A model generated the notes under the pieces. It was given only the letters and a program-made list of their open reading frames with translations. It searched no databases and had not been told where the DNA came from. The position numbers were made by a program, and so were the translations under genes. Shown piece by piece: positions 8,549-18,206 of a DNA stretch of 64,000 nucleotides (its first letter is position 1; every line of letters begins with the position of its first letter). Location of the stretch: NCBI GenBank assembly GCA_022822135.1, contig JAJECH010000054.1, forward strand, positions 1 through 64,000, written 5' to 3'. Origin of the DNA: Pseudomonadales bacterium. Its GTDB lineage: Bacteria; Pseudomonadota; Gammaproteobacteria; Pseudomonadales; Azotimanducaceae.

Positions 8549-9547
8549 TCATTCGAGATTTACGATCATCTTTCCTGTATTCGCACCCGTGAACAGACCG
8601 ATGAAAGCCTCGGCCATGTTGTCGATTCCATCAAAGATTGTCTCGCGGTACTTGAGTTGTCCGCTCAACACCCAATCCGTCATGTCGCGCATGAAATCGT
8701 CTCGAAGGTGGTTGTAGTTCGACACGATAAAACCCTTGAGCGTCAGTTGTGAACCGATCGCGATCGCTAGGTTGCGCGGCCCTGGTGCGGGAGCAGTCGC
8801 GTTATATTGCGAGATCGCACCGCAAAGAGGGAGCCGACCATTGGGTCGCATACAGTTCAATGCCGCTTCAAGGTGGTCGCCGCCGACATTGTCGAAATAG
8901 ACATCCAATCCTTGCGGCGCGCACTTCATGATTTGCTGTGTTAGGTTACCTTCGCGATAGTCGATGCCGTGATCGAACCCTAAATCGTCGACTAAGTGGC
9001 TCACTTTCTCTGGTCCACCGGCACTACCGATAGCGGTACAGTTCTTGATCTTGGCGATTTGACCGACCGCACTACCGACGGCACCTGCGGCGCCGGACAC
9101 GAATACGGTTTCACCTTCTTTGAGTTGCCCGACATCTAGCAAGCCCACGTACGCTGTCATGCCTGGCATACCAAGTATTCCAAGATACGCAGACGCGGGT
9201 GCTTTCAACTCGCCGAGTTTTCTGACACCGCGCGTTGAATTGACCCACGCTTCGCGCCAACCCCAGCTTGACTCGACATAGTCCCCAGCCGCAAAGTTAG
9301 GATCGTTTGAAGCTTCTACGCGACCGATGGCGCCACCTGTCAATGTTTCTGACAGGTCGAATCCTGCGACATAGGATTTGCGGTCAACCATGCGTCCGCG
9401 CATGTAAGGATCGACTGTGAGACTGACGTTTTTGACTGCGATTTCGCCTTCGCCTGGTTCAGGCAAATCGATTTCCACAACTGTGAAGTCGTCGGGTTTC
9501 GGCATACCGACAGGACGACTGACGAGGCGTACTTCTCTAGATTTCAT
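8549..9547 (-). CDS. NADP-dependent MDR oxidoreductase (CurA/YncB type)
   Basis: This 332-residue zinc-free medium-chain reductase resembles CurA/YncB, leukotriene B4 12-hydroxydehydrogenase and 2-alkenal reductases. Such enzymes reduce the C=C bond of alpha,beta-unsaturated carbonyls with NADPH. The N-terminal GroES-like part includes DPYMRGRM near residue 47. The Rossmann part has VSGAAGAVGSAVGQIAK near 148, and the family ending AFIGLFTGANTGKMIVNLE is present. The length is normal. The gene is monocistronic, or weakly coupled to the transglutaminase-like gene 51 bases upstream. A detoxification role for reactive aldehydes is inferred from the family. Confidence 0.88.
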   Translation of the reverse strand: MKSREVRLVSRPVGMPKPDDFTVVEIDLPEPGEGEIAVKNVSLTVDPYMRGRMVDRKSYVAGFDLSETLTGGAIGRVEASNDPNFAAGDYVESSWGWREAWVNSTRGVRKLGELKAPASAYLGILGMPGMTAYVGLLDVGQLKEGETVFVSGAAGAVGSAVGQIAKIKNCTAIGSAGGPEKVSHLVDDLGFDHGIDYREGNLTQQIMKCAPQGLDVYFDNVGGDHLEAALNCMRPNGRLPLCGAISQYNATAPAPGPRNLAIAIGSQLTLKGFIVSNYNHLRDDFMRDMTDWVLSGQLKYRETIFDGIDNMAEAFIGLFTGANTGKMIVNLE

Positions 9548-9598
9548 CTTGGGATTCCTTGAACGTATAGTGCAACGATGACCGGTTGCGAGTGTGAC

Positions 9599-10954
9599 TC
9601 AATTCGTTTGATATCGTTGGTCAACAACCTCGAAACGCGTACTCGACGCTTGTGCTAACAAGGCGAGGGTATTTGCGCGTGGGAATGGTACATGGGTCGC
9701 ATCCGCAGGAAATTGTCCCCAGCTCGCATCTGCTGAAATCCAGCGGCCGTCGATGTCGATCTCATTCCAAGAGTGGGGTCGAAAGGACTGCGACGGTGCG
9801 TGGTACGCAAGTCCGGTCCTGATACGTGAATTCCAGCCGAGGTGCGTCGCAACTGCATCGAAAACATCGGCAAACTCCGTGCAGTCTCCCGTCTTTCTCT
9901 CAAGCGTTTCCACGAGCGATGAGGGTTCAGAAATGTCTTCATAGCTGATGCGGTCGTCCAACTCGTCAACCAAACGCTGCACGGCTTCGTAAGTTACCTC
10001 GCGTTCTAGGTTGCTGTCGGTAAGGAACTTCGCGACGAGCGCAAATGCGTTGTCAGACTCACTTAGATTTGAATGTCGAAGTTGCTGTATAGCGACGATC
10101 GGTGGATTTCGACGGTCAATTCGAATCGTGTCGTTGCTGTCGACAATCGCCCCCCATAAACCCTTGGCTTCTCTACTTCCATGAATCTGCAACGTCAATG
10201 ACTCCAAGCGCCGAGGATCATCGATTGATTGATCGACCGGAACACTAACCTCTGTGGAGTCGAAGATAAACGGACCGTCATTCCAAGATTCATCTTCTGC
10301 GTGATCTACGGCCAAAGTGCTTATCCCGCCCGACCCACTCGATTGCACCGACTTACCTGCCGACGAAATGAGATGCGTCGATAAACCATCGTTACTAGTC
10401 AGTCGAAAAGCGACACCGTCTTCAGTTGATACTTTGACTTGCCACGTGTGAGAGATATAACGATTACGAGCAAAGTCGACTGATCTCAATGTGATCCGTT
10501 CATTGTTACCGACGAAATGAGGATGAAACCCGAGGGTTGATAGGTAGGTTAAAGGCGGATAACGTGAGTTCTTTGTAGCCTCAATTGGAAAGACACGACG
10601 GACCGACTTGGAATTTCCGTGATGTGTAACCGTCGTTATTTGTTCAGCGCTTAATAGTTCGTACGGGAACTTACTGGAGAAATGACTCTGCTCGGTTATG
10701 TGCGTAATGCGGTTGCTCATCAAGCTAAACCGGAGCGATCGAGTTACTGCGAATTCGCCCGTCGGCAATTGTGATCGTGTTTCCTTCAGACTACCGATCT
10801 TGTCCTGTTGGAAGTTCACTTGATACCAATGCTCACCAGCTAGATCATCGTGAGCTTGGCGGGTGATTTGATCTAGGGTACGAACCGGATCGCACAGGTT
10901 GCCCGTTAACAAGAACGCGGCACAGAATATCGATGTCGCACTAAGCATGCGCAA
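9599..10954 (-). CDS. Secreted transglutaminase-like protein
   Basis: This 451-residue protein has an N-terminal hydrophobic leader (about 4-20) followed by Cys, so it is probably exported. The C-terminal third carries a transglutaminase/cysteine-protease-like fold. The candidate triad is Cys in KTGDCTEFADVF, His in FRPHSWNEIDIDG and Asp in RWISADASWGQFPAD, near residues 355-415. The middle region is beta-rich and resembles the N-terminal part of similar periplasmic proteins. Substrate is unknown: protein cross-linking, peptidase or peptidoglycan-related roles all occur in the superfamily. It is transcribed divergently from glnS, with 90 bases between the two starts. Confidence 0.75.
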   Translation of the reverse strand: MRMLSATSIFCAAFLLTGNLCDPVRTLDQITRQAHDDLAGEHWYQVNFQQDKIGSLKETRSQLPTGEFAVTRSLRFSLMSNRITHITEQSHFSSKFPYELLSAEQITTVTHHGNSKSVRRVFPIEATKNSRYPPLTYLSTLGFHPHFVGNNERITLRSVDFARNRYISHTWQVKVSTEDGVAFRLTSNDGLSTHLISSAGKSVQSSGSGGISTLAVDHAEDESWNDGPFIFDSTEVSVPVDQSIDDPRRLESLTLQIHGSREAKGLWGAIVDSNDTIRIDRRNPPIVAIQQLRHSNLSESDNAFALVAKFLTDSNLEREVTYEAVQRLVDELDDRISYEDISEPSSLVETLERKTGDCTEFADVFDAVATHLGWNSRIRTGLAYHAPSQSFRPHSWNEIDIDGRWISADASWGQFPADATHVPFPRANTLALLAQASSTRFEVVDQRYQTN

Positions 10955-11044
10955 AGTATCCGCACGCGATGTTGTTCAAAGCAGCAGAATTACTCGCGAC
11001 CGGAGATTCGAGTCAAGAAAATCGCTCCTAAAATTCGCCGCGCC

Positions 11045-12682
11045 ATGTCTTCCGCAGTCTCAGACTTCATTCGTAATCGCATTCGCGACGATATCGAGAA
11101 CGATGTCGTTGATGATTCGATCGTCACGCGGTTCCCACCGGAACCAAATGGGTACCTACATATAGGTCATGCGAAATCAATCTGTCTGAATTTCGGTGTG
11201 GCTGAAGAATTCGGCGGCAAAACTTACCTGCGATTCGATGACACGAACCCTTTAAAAGAGAGCGAGGAATTCGTCGAGTCGATTCAGGAAGACGTCAGGT
11301 GGTTAGGTTTTGACTGGGAAGATCGTCTGACGTTCGCATCGGACTATTTCGACCAACTCTACGGCTTCGCGGAACAGTTAATACAAGAAGGTCGCGCATT
11401 TGTTTGTGACCTTTCAGCGGACGAAATTCGTGCGACGCGGGGAACGTTGACTGAGACGGGTACCAATAGCCCATATCGAGACCGATCAGTTGCCGAAAAC
11501 CTCGACCTGTTCCGCCGTATGCGCGCGGGAGAATTCCCTAACGGATCTCGCGTCTTACGAGCGAAGATCGATATGGCATCGCCTAATCTCAATATGCGCG
11601 ATCCTGTCCTATACCGAATCTTGCATGCGGAACACCACCGAACGGGCGATTCGTGGTGTATTTACCCGATGTACGACTACACCCATTGCATTTGTGATGC
11701 ACTGGAAGGCATCACGCACTCGCTCTGCACGCTTGAGTTTGAAGATCATCGACCCTTGTACGACTGGGTTCTTGACAACATATCGATCAACTTTCATCCG
11801 CCACAGATTGAGTTTTCAAGGCTGGGACTTGAGTTCAATGTCATGTCCAAGCGGATTCTGACCTCGTTGATCAAAGATGGTCACGTCGAAGGGTGGGATG
11901 ACCCGAGGCTGCCGACTCTTTCAGGACTACGCCGTCGGGGTGTACCACCAGAAGCGATTCGCGACTTCTGTTCGCGGGTAGGGGTTACCAAGCAAGCGAA
12001 TCTCGTCGAAACGAGCTTGCTGGACTTTTGTGTTCGTAGTACATTAGAAGACACGTCGCCTAGGGCAATGGCTGTGATTGATCCGCTGCCTGTCGAAGTG
12101 ATCAATTTCGATGACGACGATGTCATGCTTGAAGCGCCTAACCACCCCAAAGTCCCTGAATTAGGTCATCGGCAGCTTAGTTTCGGTCGAAATCTCTTCA
12201 TCGAACGTAGTGATTTCCGTGAAACTGCTTCGAAAAAACAGCGTAAACTGACTCTCAATGGATTGGCACGACTACGCTACGGCTTCATCGTGGAATGCGT
12301 TGAAGTGAAAAAGGACGCTCATGGCGAACCAGTCGAACTGAAGGTTCGGTATGTTCCAGAGTCTCGAAGTGGTCAGGACACGAGCGGTCTCAAGCCACGC
12401 TCAACCTTACACTGGGTCTCGTCGGCGAACGCTGTTTCGGCGAAGTTCCGGCTATTTGAGAACCTCTTCAATGTTCGCGAACCAGGTGGCGACGATCTAG
12501 GCGAAGAGCTAAATCCCTCGTCCAAGATCGAGCAAGATGGTTTGGTCGAGCGGGTTGTTGTCGAGGATGAATGGGACCGATGTCAGTTTGAACGAAACGG
12601 GTATTTCGTAAAGGATTCAGATTCCACTTCAACAGCACCCGTATTTAACCGTATCGTTTCGTTGTCGAGTGGTATCCGATAG
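11045..12682 (+). CDS. glnS: Glutaminyl-tRNA synthetase
   Basis: This enzyme charges tRNA-Gln with glutamine. The 545 residues are close to the E. coli length. The class I signatures are present: the HIGH motif within GYLHIGHAKS (His39-His42), preceded by FPPEPNG, and the KMSKS loop in the form VMSKR near residue 270. The C-terminal two-barrel anticodon-binding region follows, with LHWVSSANA near 458. The presence of GlnRS rather than the GatCAB route fits a gammaproteobacterium. The start ATG lies 90 bases from the divergent transglutaminase-like gene, and no strong Shine-Dalgarno sequence is visible. Confidence 0.97.
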   Translation: MSSAVSDFIRNRIRDDIENDVVDDSIVTRFPPEPNGYLHIGHAKSICLNFGVAEEFGGKTYLRFDDTNPLKESEEFVESIQEDVRWLGFDWEDRLTFASDYFDQLYGFAEQLIQEGRAFVCDLSADEIRATRGTLTETGTNSPYRDRSVAENLDLFRRMRAGEFPNGSRVLRAKIDMASPNLNMRDPVLYRILHAEHHRTGDSWCIYPMYDYTHCICDALEGITHSLCTLEFEDHRPLYDWVLDNISINFHPPQIEFSRLGLEFNVMSKRILTSLIKDGHVEGWDDPRLPTLSGLRRRGVPPEAIRDFCSRVGVTKQANLVETSLLDFCVRSTLEDTSPRAMAVIDPLPVEVINFDDDDVMLEAPNHPKVPELGHRQLSFGRNLFIERSDFRETASKKQRKLTLNGLARLRYGFIVECVEVKKDAHGEPVELKVRYVPESRSGQDTSGLKPRSTLHWVSSANAVSAKFRLFENLFNVREPGGDDLGEELNPSSKIEQDGLVERVVVEDEWDRCQFERNGYFVKDSDSTSTAPVFNRIVSLSSGIR

Positions 12683-12725
12683 CTGATTGGTACTTGCTTA
12701 ACCTGATATTTCAAGGACACATCAA

Positions 12726-13643
12726 CTGACTCCCAACTATGACGACGTTCGGCATGCAGCGGAACGTATCGCTGGATCCGTACATCGTACGCCCGTTTTG
12801 ACTTCCTCAAGCCTCAATGCGATGTTTGGCCGAGAGGTGTACTTCAAGTGCGAGAACTTTCAGAAAGTTGGTGCGTTTAAAGCACGCGGTGCGCTGAATG
12901 CGCTACTGAATCTACCGAGCTCTTCGGGCGATGTTGTCACGCATTCGTCCGGTAACCACGGTGCGGCTCTAGCATGGGCAGCTCGAAAACTTGGTAAGAC
13001 GGCATACGTCATATGCCCGACGAACGCATCTCGATTTAAGCGCGACGCCGTCGAGCGATACGGTGGCATCCTGGTTGACTGTGGACCTGCGATTTCACAG
13101 CGTGAAACCGCGTTACAGAGTTTTCAACATGAACGCGATGCGACATTTGTGCCGCCTTACGACAGTGCTGACATCGTTGCCGGTCAAGGCACAGCAACTT
13201 TGGAACTGCTTGAAGACGTACCGCAGGCGACCGAAGTTTGGGTACCGATTGGCGGCGGTGGATTGGCAAGCGGTGCGGTCGTTGCCTCAAACGGTCATTG
13301 TGACGTCGTCGGGTGTGAACCTGAACTAGCGCGAGACGCGCACGATTCGCTCGCGGAAGGACGGCGATTACCTGCGCTTCCACCGACGTCGATCGCTGAT
13401 GGTCTGCTTTCTTCGTTAGGTCAACTGAATTTCGAGATCCTACATAGAGCTCGCGTACCAATACGGCTTGTAAGTGAAGACGAAATACGCGCCGCGACGA
13501 TCTTGATCTGGCAAACGCTGAAAATCGTGATTGAGCCCTCTTCAGCCGTACCTGTCGCTGCGGCGCTCAAAGAGGATCGTTCAACGAAGGGTGCCATCGC
13601 CATCATCCTCAGCGGCGGGAACATCCAGCCAAATCTCAGCTAA
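12726..13643 (+). CDS. Threonine/serine dehydratase-like PLP enzyme, non-AUG start
   Basis: This is a fold-type II PLP enzyme related to catabolic threonine dehydratase and serine racemase. The Schiff-base lysine lies in the block FQKVGAFKARGA, the phosphate-binding loop is SSGNHGAA, and the glycine-rich loop is GGGGLASG. A conventional TTG start at 12798 would remove the conserved N-terminal segment YDDVRHAAERIAGSVHRTP, which clearly belongs to the family. The frame stays open back to a TAA at 12699, and its only plausible starts are CTG at 12726, with AAGGA 8 bases upstream, or ATT at 12708. With CTG the protein has 305 residues. It lies 43 bases after glnS. Confidence 0.8.
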   Translation: MTPNYDDVRHAAERIAGSVHRTPVLTSSSLNAMFGREVYFKCENFQKVGAFKARGALNALLNLPSSSGDVVTHSSGNHGAALAWAARKLGKTAYVICPTNASRFKRDAVERYGGILVDCGPAISQRETALQSFQHERDATFVPPYDSADIVAGQGTATLELLEDVPQATEVWVPIGGGGLASGAVVASNGHCDVVGCEPELARDAHDSLAEGRRLPALPPTSIADGLLSSLGQLNFEILHRARVPIRLVSEDEIRAATILIWQTLKIVIEPSSAVPVAAALKEDRSTKGAIAIILSGGNIQPNLS

Positions 13644-13767
13644 TCGAGGCTGCGGTCGTTGTTTCTTTGTTTGAGACGCTGAGAATCTAAGAACTCGCTC
13701 TTACAATGGCAACGTCCCGATCAGCGTATCGCGGTCGGTCACGTTACATCGTCGAAATGGGGCACTC

Positions 13768-15327
13768 GTGAGAAGAACGGTCCTAGGTCACCCAGTTGGG
13801 TTAGTCGTACTTTTTATTACCGAGTCGTGCGAGCGATTCAGCTACTACGGTATGCGCGCGATCTTGGTGCTGTACCTGATTGACCATTTCCTCTTCAAGG
13901 AATCGGTTGCATTTGAAATCGTCGCTTCGTATGGCGCAATGGTCTACTTCATGCCGGTCATTGGGGGTTTTATCGCCGATAGGTGGCTCGGTTTTAGGAA
14001 GGCGGTGATATTCGGCGCAGTCTTGTTATGTATCGGCCACGTATTGATGGCATTCGAAGGAACGGGTGGTACCGTGGTGGACGGTGAAATCGTCCAAGAC
14101 CAGTTCGCGCTGGGTGCTACATTCCTTGCGATGTCTTTCATCATCGTTGGTGTCGGTTTCCTCAAGGCATGCATCTCCAACATGGTGGGTCTGTTGTACG
14201 TGGACAACGACGAAAAGCGGGACCAGGGCTTCACGATCTTCTATTTCGGGATCAATCTCGGTGCGATGCTCGCGATTTTGTTGTGTGGTTGGATAGGCCA
14301 AGCATTCGGATGGGGCTATGGTTTCGGCCTAGCTGGTATCCTCATGCTGATTGGTCTAACCGTGTTCCTCGCAGGTCGTGCTTCCCTGCAAGGTGTCGGT
14401 GAACCCCATGATCCAAGCAATCTCGTCTCAACGGTGGTAGGCATCCGTAAGGAGTGGTTGATCTATGCCGGGGGTGTTGTAGCGACGCTGTTTACGGCAT
14501 ACCTATTGCAGTCTCGTGATCTAACGAAGGTCTTGCTCTACTCAGTCGGTTTGATCGCGTTAGTTGGCGTCTTGATCTACGCTCAGCGAACGTGTACCAA
14601 GCAGCAGCTGCGTCGTATGTGGGTGATGCTTTATCTCATCGTCGTCTCAGTGATTTTTTGGGGTTTATTCGAGCAAGCCGCACACAGTCTCAAGGGATTT
14701 GCGTCACGCAATTTAGACCCTGAATTCCTTGGGATTACGTTCAATGCGGCACAGATCGAATCACTTAATCCAGCGTTTATCTTGGCTTTTTCACCAATCT
14801 TCGTTTGGATCTGGTATACGCTCGGTCGAAATCGCATCGAACCATCGCGTCCGATGAAATTCGGCATTGGCATCATCTTATGTGGTGTCGGATACGCGAT
14901 GTTCCTGTTTGGTTGTATGTCGGCGAACGCGGAATTTCAGGTCGCAATGATCTGGGTCGTGCTGGGATTCCTCTTCATTACGTTAGGGGAGCTTTGCTTA
15001 TCGCCTGTCGGTCTTTCCATGATTACTCGCTATTCGCCTGTGGAAATGGTTGGCGTCATGATGGGAATCTGGTTCCTCGCTAGCAGTGTTGCAAGTCTCT
15101 TCGGCGGTCAGCTGGCGCAATTCGCTGCAATTGACGAAGAACTAGGTACGACGATCGCGGCGGTTGATTCGCTCGCTGTCTACGAGAACGCATTCGGGAT
15201 TTTCACTGGTCTGGGGATTGGTGTTGGCGTCCTTGTGGCGCTTTCCGCGCTTTGGCTGAAACGATTCCTCGGTGACGATGACGAGCCAGAAACGACGGAG
15301 CCAATGGCTGCGGCGGCAGTTCAGTAA
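13768..15327 (+). CDS. POT-family proton-coupled peptide transporter
   Basis: This 519-residue inner-membrane protein of the POT/PTR2 (MFS) family imports di- and tripeptides with protons. The N-terminal family signature ESCERFSYYGMRAIL, containing the ExxERFxYYG motif, is at about residues 19-33. About twelve to fourteen hydrophobic segments follow, and the later block FWGLFEQAAHSL corresponds to the conserved helix 7 region. The start is GTG. The gene is probably transcribed on its own, with 124 bases before it and 63 after. Peptide uptake fits the peptidase and C1/N-compound metabolism elsewhere in the window. Confidence 0.92.
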   Translation: MRRTVLGHPVGLVVLFITESCERFSYYGMRAILVLYLIDHFLFKESVAFEIVASYGAMVYFMPVIGGFIADRWLGFRKAVIFGAVLLCIGHVLMAFEGTGGTVVDGEIVQDQFALGATFLAMSFIIVGVGFLKACISNMVGLLYVDNDEKRDQGFTIFYFGINLGAMLAILLCGWIGQAFGWGYGFGLAGILMLIGLTVFLAGRASLQGVGEPHDPSNLVSTVVGIRKEWLIYAGGVVATLFTAYLLQSRDLTKVLLYSVGLIALVGVLIYAQRTCTKQQLRRMWVMLYLIVVSVIFWGLFEQAAHSLKGFASRNLDPEFLGITFNAAQIESLNPAFILAFSPIFVWIWYTLGRNRIEPSRPMKFGIGIILCGVGYAMFLFGCMSANAEFQVAMIWVVLGFLFITLGELCLSPVGLSMITRYSPVEMVGVMMGIWFLASSVASLFGGQLAQFAAIDEELGTTIAAVDSLAVYENAFGIFTGLGIGVGVLVALSALWLKRFLGDDDEPETTEPMAAAAVQ

Positions 15328-15390
15328 CTCATACGGTCTAGACAACGCGAAAAGGCGTCACGCTAACGAGAACGGATAAATGGATCTGCG

Positions 15391-15903
15391 ATGAAGAAGA
15401 TCGTTCTGAGTTTAGCTGCTGGTGTCGCCGTGGGATTCGTAGCTGGCGCGGGTTCGATGTTGATTGCTTTCCCGTATCTGTTTCCCCCGCCGGTTGTGAA
15501 TGAATCGCTTGAGCAACTCGGTGGCGGCGCTTCGGAAACTACCCTTTACTCAGGTGTGTTTCGAGAAGATGCACCAGGGCAGGATTTCGCACACTGGGCG
15601 AAGGGTGGTATCCGTGTCGTGCAAGTTAGCAACGACAATGTTGTGATTCACCTCAAGTCTGATTTTGAGGCGTCGCCCGGGCCAAACTACTGGGTTTATC
15701 TGAATTCTCGAACCGGAATCGACGAGGAAGCCGATTTTCTGGCGGACGAGCAACGAGTTCGCTTGGCAAAATTGAGGAGCTTTCGTGGATCACAGGTTTA
15801 TCCGGTATCGATGAACCAGTTAAGTGATAAGCAAGCGCTGACCGTCTGGTGTGAGACGTTCGATCAGTACATCGGTTCCGCGGATTTTGAAGTTACGAGA
15901 TAA
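15391..15903 (+). CDS. DM13-domain protein with N-terminal anchor
   Basis: This 170-residue protein starts with a hydrophobic signal or anchor (about residues 3-29), followed by a DM13 domain. Characteristic pieces are YSGVFREDAPGQDFAHWAKGG at the domain start, NYWVYLNSRTG in the middle, and the Cys-bearing LTVWCETFDQYIGSADF at the end. DM13 domains are thought to act in redox or electron-transfer reactions, in which that conserved Cys may matter. The protein should sit in the periplasm or be anchored to the inner membrane. It lies between two membrane protein genes with no clear operon partner. Confidence 0.8.
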   Translation: MKKIVLSLAAGVAVGFVAGAGSMLIAFPYLFPPPVVNESLEQLGGGASETTLYSGVFREDAPGQDFAHWAKGGIRVVQVSNDNVVIHLKSDFEASPGPNYWVYLNSRTGIDEEADFLADEQRVRLAKLRSFRGSQVYPVSMNQLSDKQALTVWCETFDQYIGSADFEVTR

Positions 15904-15994
15904 CAAGACTCAGTTCCTATCGCGTTGATGATTGGTTCTTAACGTCTAAGATAAACTAGGTCATGGCAACGTTCCTTGCGAACTCGTAGGTTCG

Positions 15995-17143
15995 GTGAGC
16001 AATATCCTAGCTTGGCTTGTGCCTAAATCGGAAACGGTCGGCAGCTTAATCTGGTTGGCGATTCGAATTACTGTCATGGTCGCGCTCGTTACGGTACCGT
16101 TTGGGTATGCGATCACCGACCTTCACACCGACGTATTGATGGGCGCTGGTTGCGGGGTCGCGATCGGCGTTGGCGTAGGAGTTCGTGGTGGTTCTCGTAG
16201 TGGTCCGTGGACTGGGATCCTAATTGGCTCGATCGTTGGGATTGTTGCTGCGCTACTTGCGGGACTCCTCGCGGGAGACCCGTTTGGTCGCCTCGTTCCA
16301 CCTGTACTCGCGTTAGCGGTCGGGTTAATCGATGGATTACGCGGGTCAGATTTACGCTCTTACGGGGACATGGCGCGGGAATCCTTCGTGCTGGCTGTTC
16401 TTCTCGCGTTGGGGCTTGTCCCCGCATGGATTGTGCAAGGCGCGTTTTCAGATCATTTCGGCGCAACAGGTATTACTCTGATACTTGCCGTCCTTTTGAT
16501 GTCGACGGGTACGGCGTTGGCTGCAGGTCTACTTAGTTTCCGACGGGTAGGCTGGCAGGACGCTCGACCTCCTCTAGTAATTGTTCTTGGTGCTGTATTA
16601 ATCGTTGCATTGATCATAGCTGGGATGTACAGTGGCGGATTCTCCGACGCGGCCGGTTTTTCGGGAGTTGCGCTAGCGTTGGTAACCGGCGGGATCATTC
16701 TTGAAGTTGTGGTGGTGACCATTGGTGCGTTTCTGATCGGACGATGGGTCATGACGTGGATCGAACCCAGACTTCGAGTCTACTTCTACCTTGCAGACTA
16801 CCTAAACGTGATGTGGGTTCCGATTGGAGCGTTTGCTGTCGGGTATGTAACGATCATTCTTCTGTTCGCAGGGTTCTATGGCACGTTAGATCGCTTCCAG
16901 GAGGGAGCGTTTGATTACGCAGGAATTGGGATAACAGACTGGATACTGTTTTCGTTCTATACAGCGCTAGGTCAAGAATTTGGCAATGCTGTCCCTGTTT
17001 CGGTCGCTGCGCGAGTGCTCGTCGGCGTTCACCTGATCCTGTCAGCGGCTTGGGCTGTTGTTTTGTTTGCCGCTGTGATGTCTTCGATCGGACCAAGGTT
17101 GGATCAGATTGCACGACGCCATGAGGAGGAGAACGAAGATTGA
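15995..17143 (+). CDS. Polytopic membrane protein, unknown function
   Basis: This 382-residue protein has roughly eight to ten hydrophobic segments, the first at about 17-40, and a soluble charged tail ending EEENED. Glycine-rich turns such as GAGCGVAIGVGVGVRGG near residue 50 are typical of tightly packed helices. I do not recognise a transporter or enzyme signature. The start is GTG, and no good ribosome binding site is visible. It is separated by 91 bases from the DM13 gene and by 129 bases from the enoyl-CoA hydratase gene, so it may be a single-gene unit. Confidence 0.65.
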   Translation: MSNILAWLVPKSETVGSLIWLAIRITVMVALVTVPFGYAITDLHTDVLMGAGCGVAIGVGVGVRGGSRSGPWTGILIGSIVGIVAALLAGLLAGDPFGRLVPPVLALAVGLIDGLRGSDLRSYGDMARESFVLAVLLALGLVPAWIVQGAFSDHFGATGITLILAVLLMSTGTALAAGLLSFRRVGWQDARPPLVIVLGAVLIVALIIAGMYSGGFSDAAGFSGVALALVTGGIILEVVVVTIGAFLIGRWVMTWIEPRLRVYFYLADYLNVMWVPIGAFAVGYVTIILLFAGFYGTLDRFQEGAFDYAGIGITDWILFSFYTALGQEFGNAVPVSVAARVLVGVHLILSAAWAVVLFAAVMSSIGPRLDQIARRHEEENED

Positions 17144-17272
17144 GGTTCATCCGAATCCTCAGCGTATATCGCTTGACTATGCTCGATCCGTAGACTTCCT
17201 TTGCGAATCCTCTAACGCATGGATACGTTCACTCGGACGACCTTTAAACCGTATAGAAACTAGGAAAACGCT

Positions 17273-18061
17273 ATGGCACAACAATATGAAGACATCCTTG
17301 TCGATATCGCCGACGACGTATGCACCGTTACGCTCAATCGTCCACATCGCCTGAACGCTTGGACGGGGCGGATGTCGGCGGAAATGTACGACGCGATCGA
17401 CGCGGCGAATTCGAACCCAAACGTCGGTGCGATCGTCATTACCGGTGCGGGTAGAGGTTTTTGCGCCGGTGCAGATATCAAGGACAACTTCAAAGCGCGT
17501 CTAGATGATTCTGGTGAAACTGTTGCTATGCGTGGCGATTGGATTGAGTTAGTCCGCTCGTCGAAACCACTGATCGCAGCGGTTAACGGCGCGTGTGTCG
17601 GCGTGGGTGCAACGATGATCCTCCCTATGGACGTGATCGTCGCGTCGGATCAGGCGAGATTCGGCATGGCATTCGTCAAGATGGGTGTGACGCCTGAATT
17701 GGGTAGCTCGCACTTCCTGGTCGCCCGCGTTGGCTTTGGTCGCGCCAGTGAAATGTGTCTAACCGGCAAGCTGTACTCAGGCGAAGAAGCGTTTAAGCTA
17801 GGTTTGGCAGATCGTCTCGTGTCGCATGATCAGTTGTTAACCGAAGCGACAGAACTGGCACGTGAGATTGCCGGTAATCCCGCTCCTCATCTAAGGTGGG
17901 TGAAGGAATTGCTGACTTCGAACGGTTTCGAGACCGACATCAAGGCGGTTCAGAAGCTCGAGGGTGAGGTATTGGCGAAGGCGTATCAGTCCCAAGAACA
18001 CCGCGAAGCAGTTGATGCGTTTGTCGAGAAACGAACGCCAAACTTCAAGTCACTTCGCTAA
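17273..18061 (+). CDS. Enoyl-CoA hydratase/isomerase family protein
   Basis: This 262-residue crotonase-family enzyme is of normal length. The N-terminal LNRPHRLNAWTG block is the CoA-binding start. The oxyanion-hole segment ITGAGRGFCAGADIKD lies near residues 56-71, and the second block NGACVGVGATM near 105. In the catalytic helix MGVTPELGSSHFLVARVG, a Glu is at the position expected for a hydratase or isomerase. It probably hydrates 2-enoyl-CoA in beta-oxidation. The exact acyl chain cannot be inferred, and the two acyl-CoA dehydrogenases at 47-49 kb are possible pathway partners. Confidence 0.88.
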   Translation: MAQQYEDILVDIADDVCTVTLNRPHRLNAWTGRMSAEMYDAIDAANSNPNVGAIVITGAGRGFCAGADIKDNFKARLDDSGETVAMRGDWIELVRSSKPLIAAVNGACVGVGATMILPMDVIVASDQARFGMAFVKMGVTPELGSSHFLVARVGFGRASEMCLTGKLYSGEEAFKLGLADRLVSHDQLLTEATELAREIAGNPAPHLRWVKELLTSNGFETDIKAVQKLEGEVLAKAYQSQEHREAVDAFVEKRTPNFKSLR

Positions 18062-18206
18062 AACCGAATTGCTGAGCAACTAGGCGTCATCGAGACCAAT
18101 TACGCGGCTTGTTAGAACCCCGGGTTTTAGAATTCAGAAAGAGAAGTGGCGACACGGAGTGAGTCGTTTACACCGCCGAAATTAGGCTGAGTGAATTTGC
18201 CGTTGT

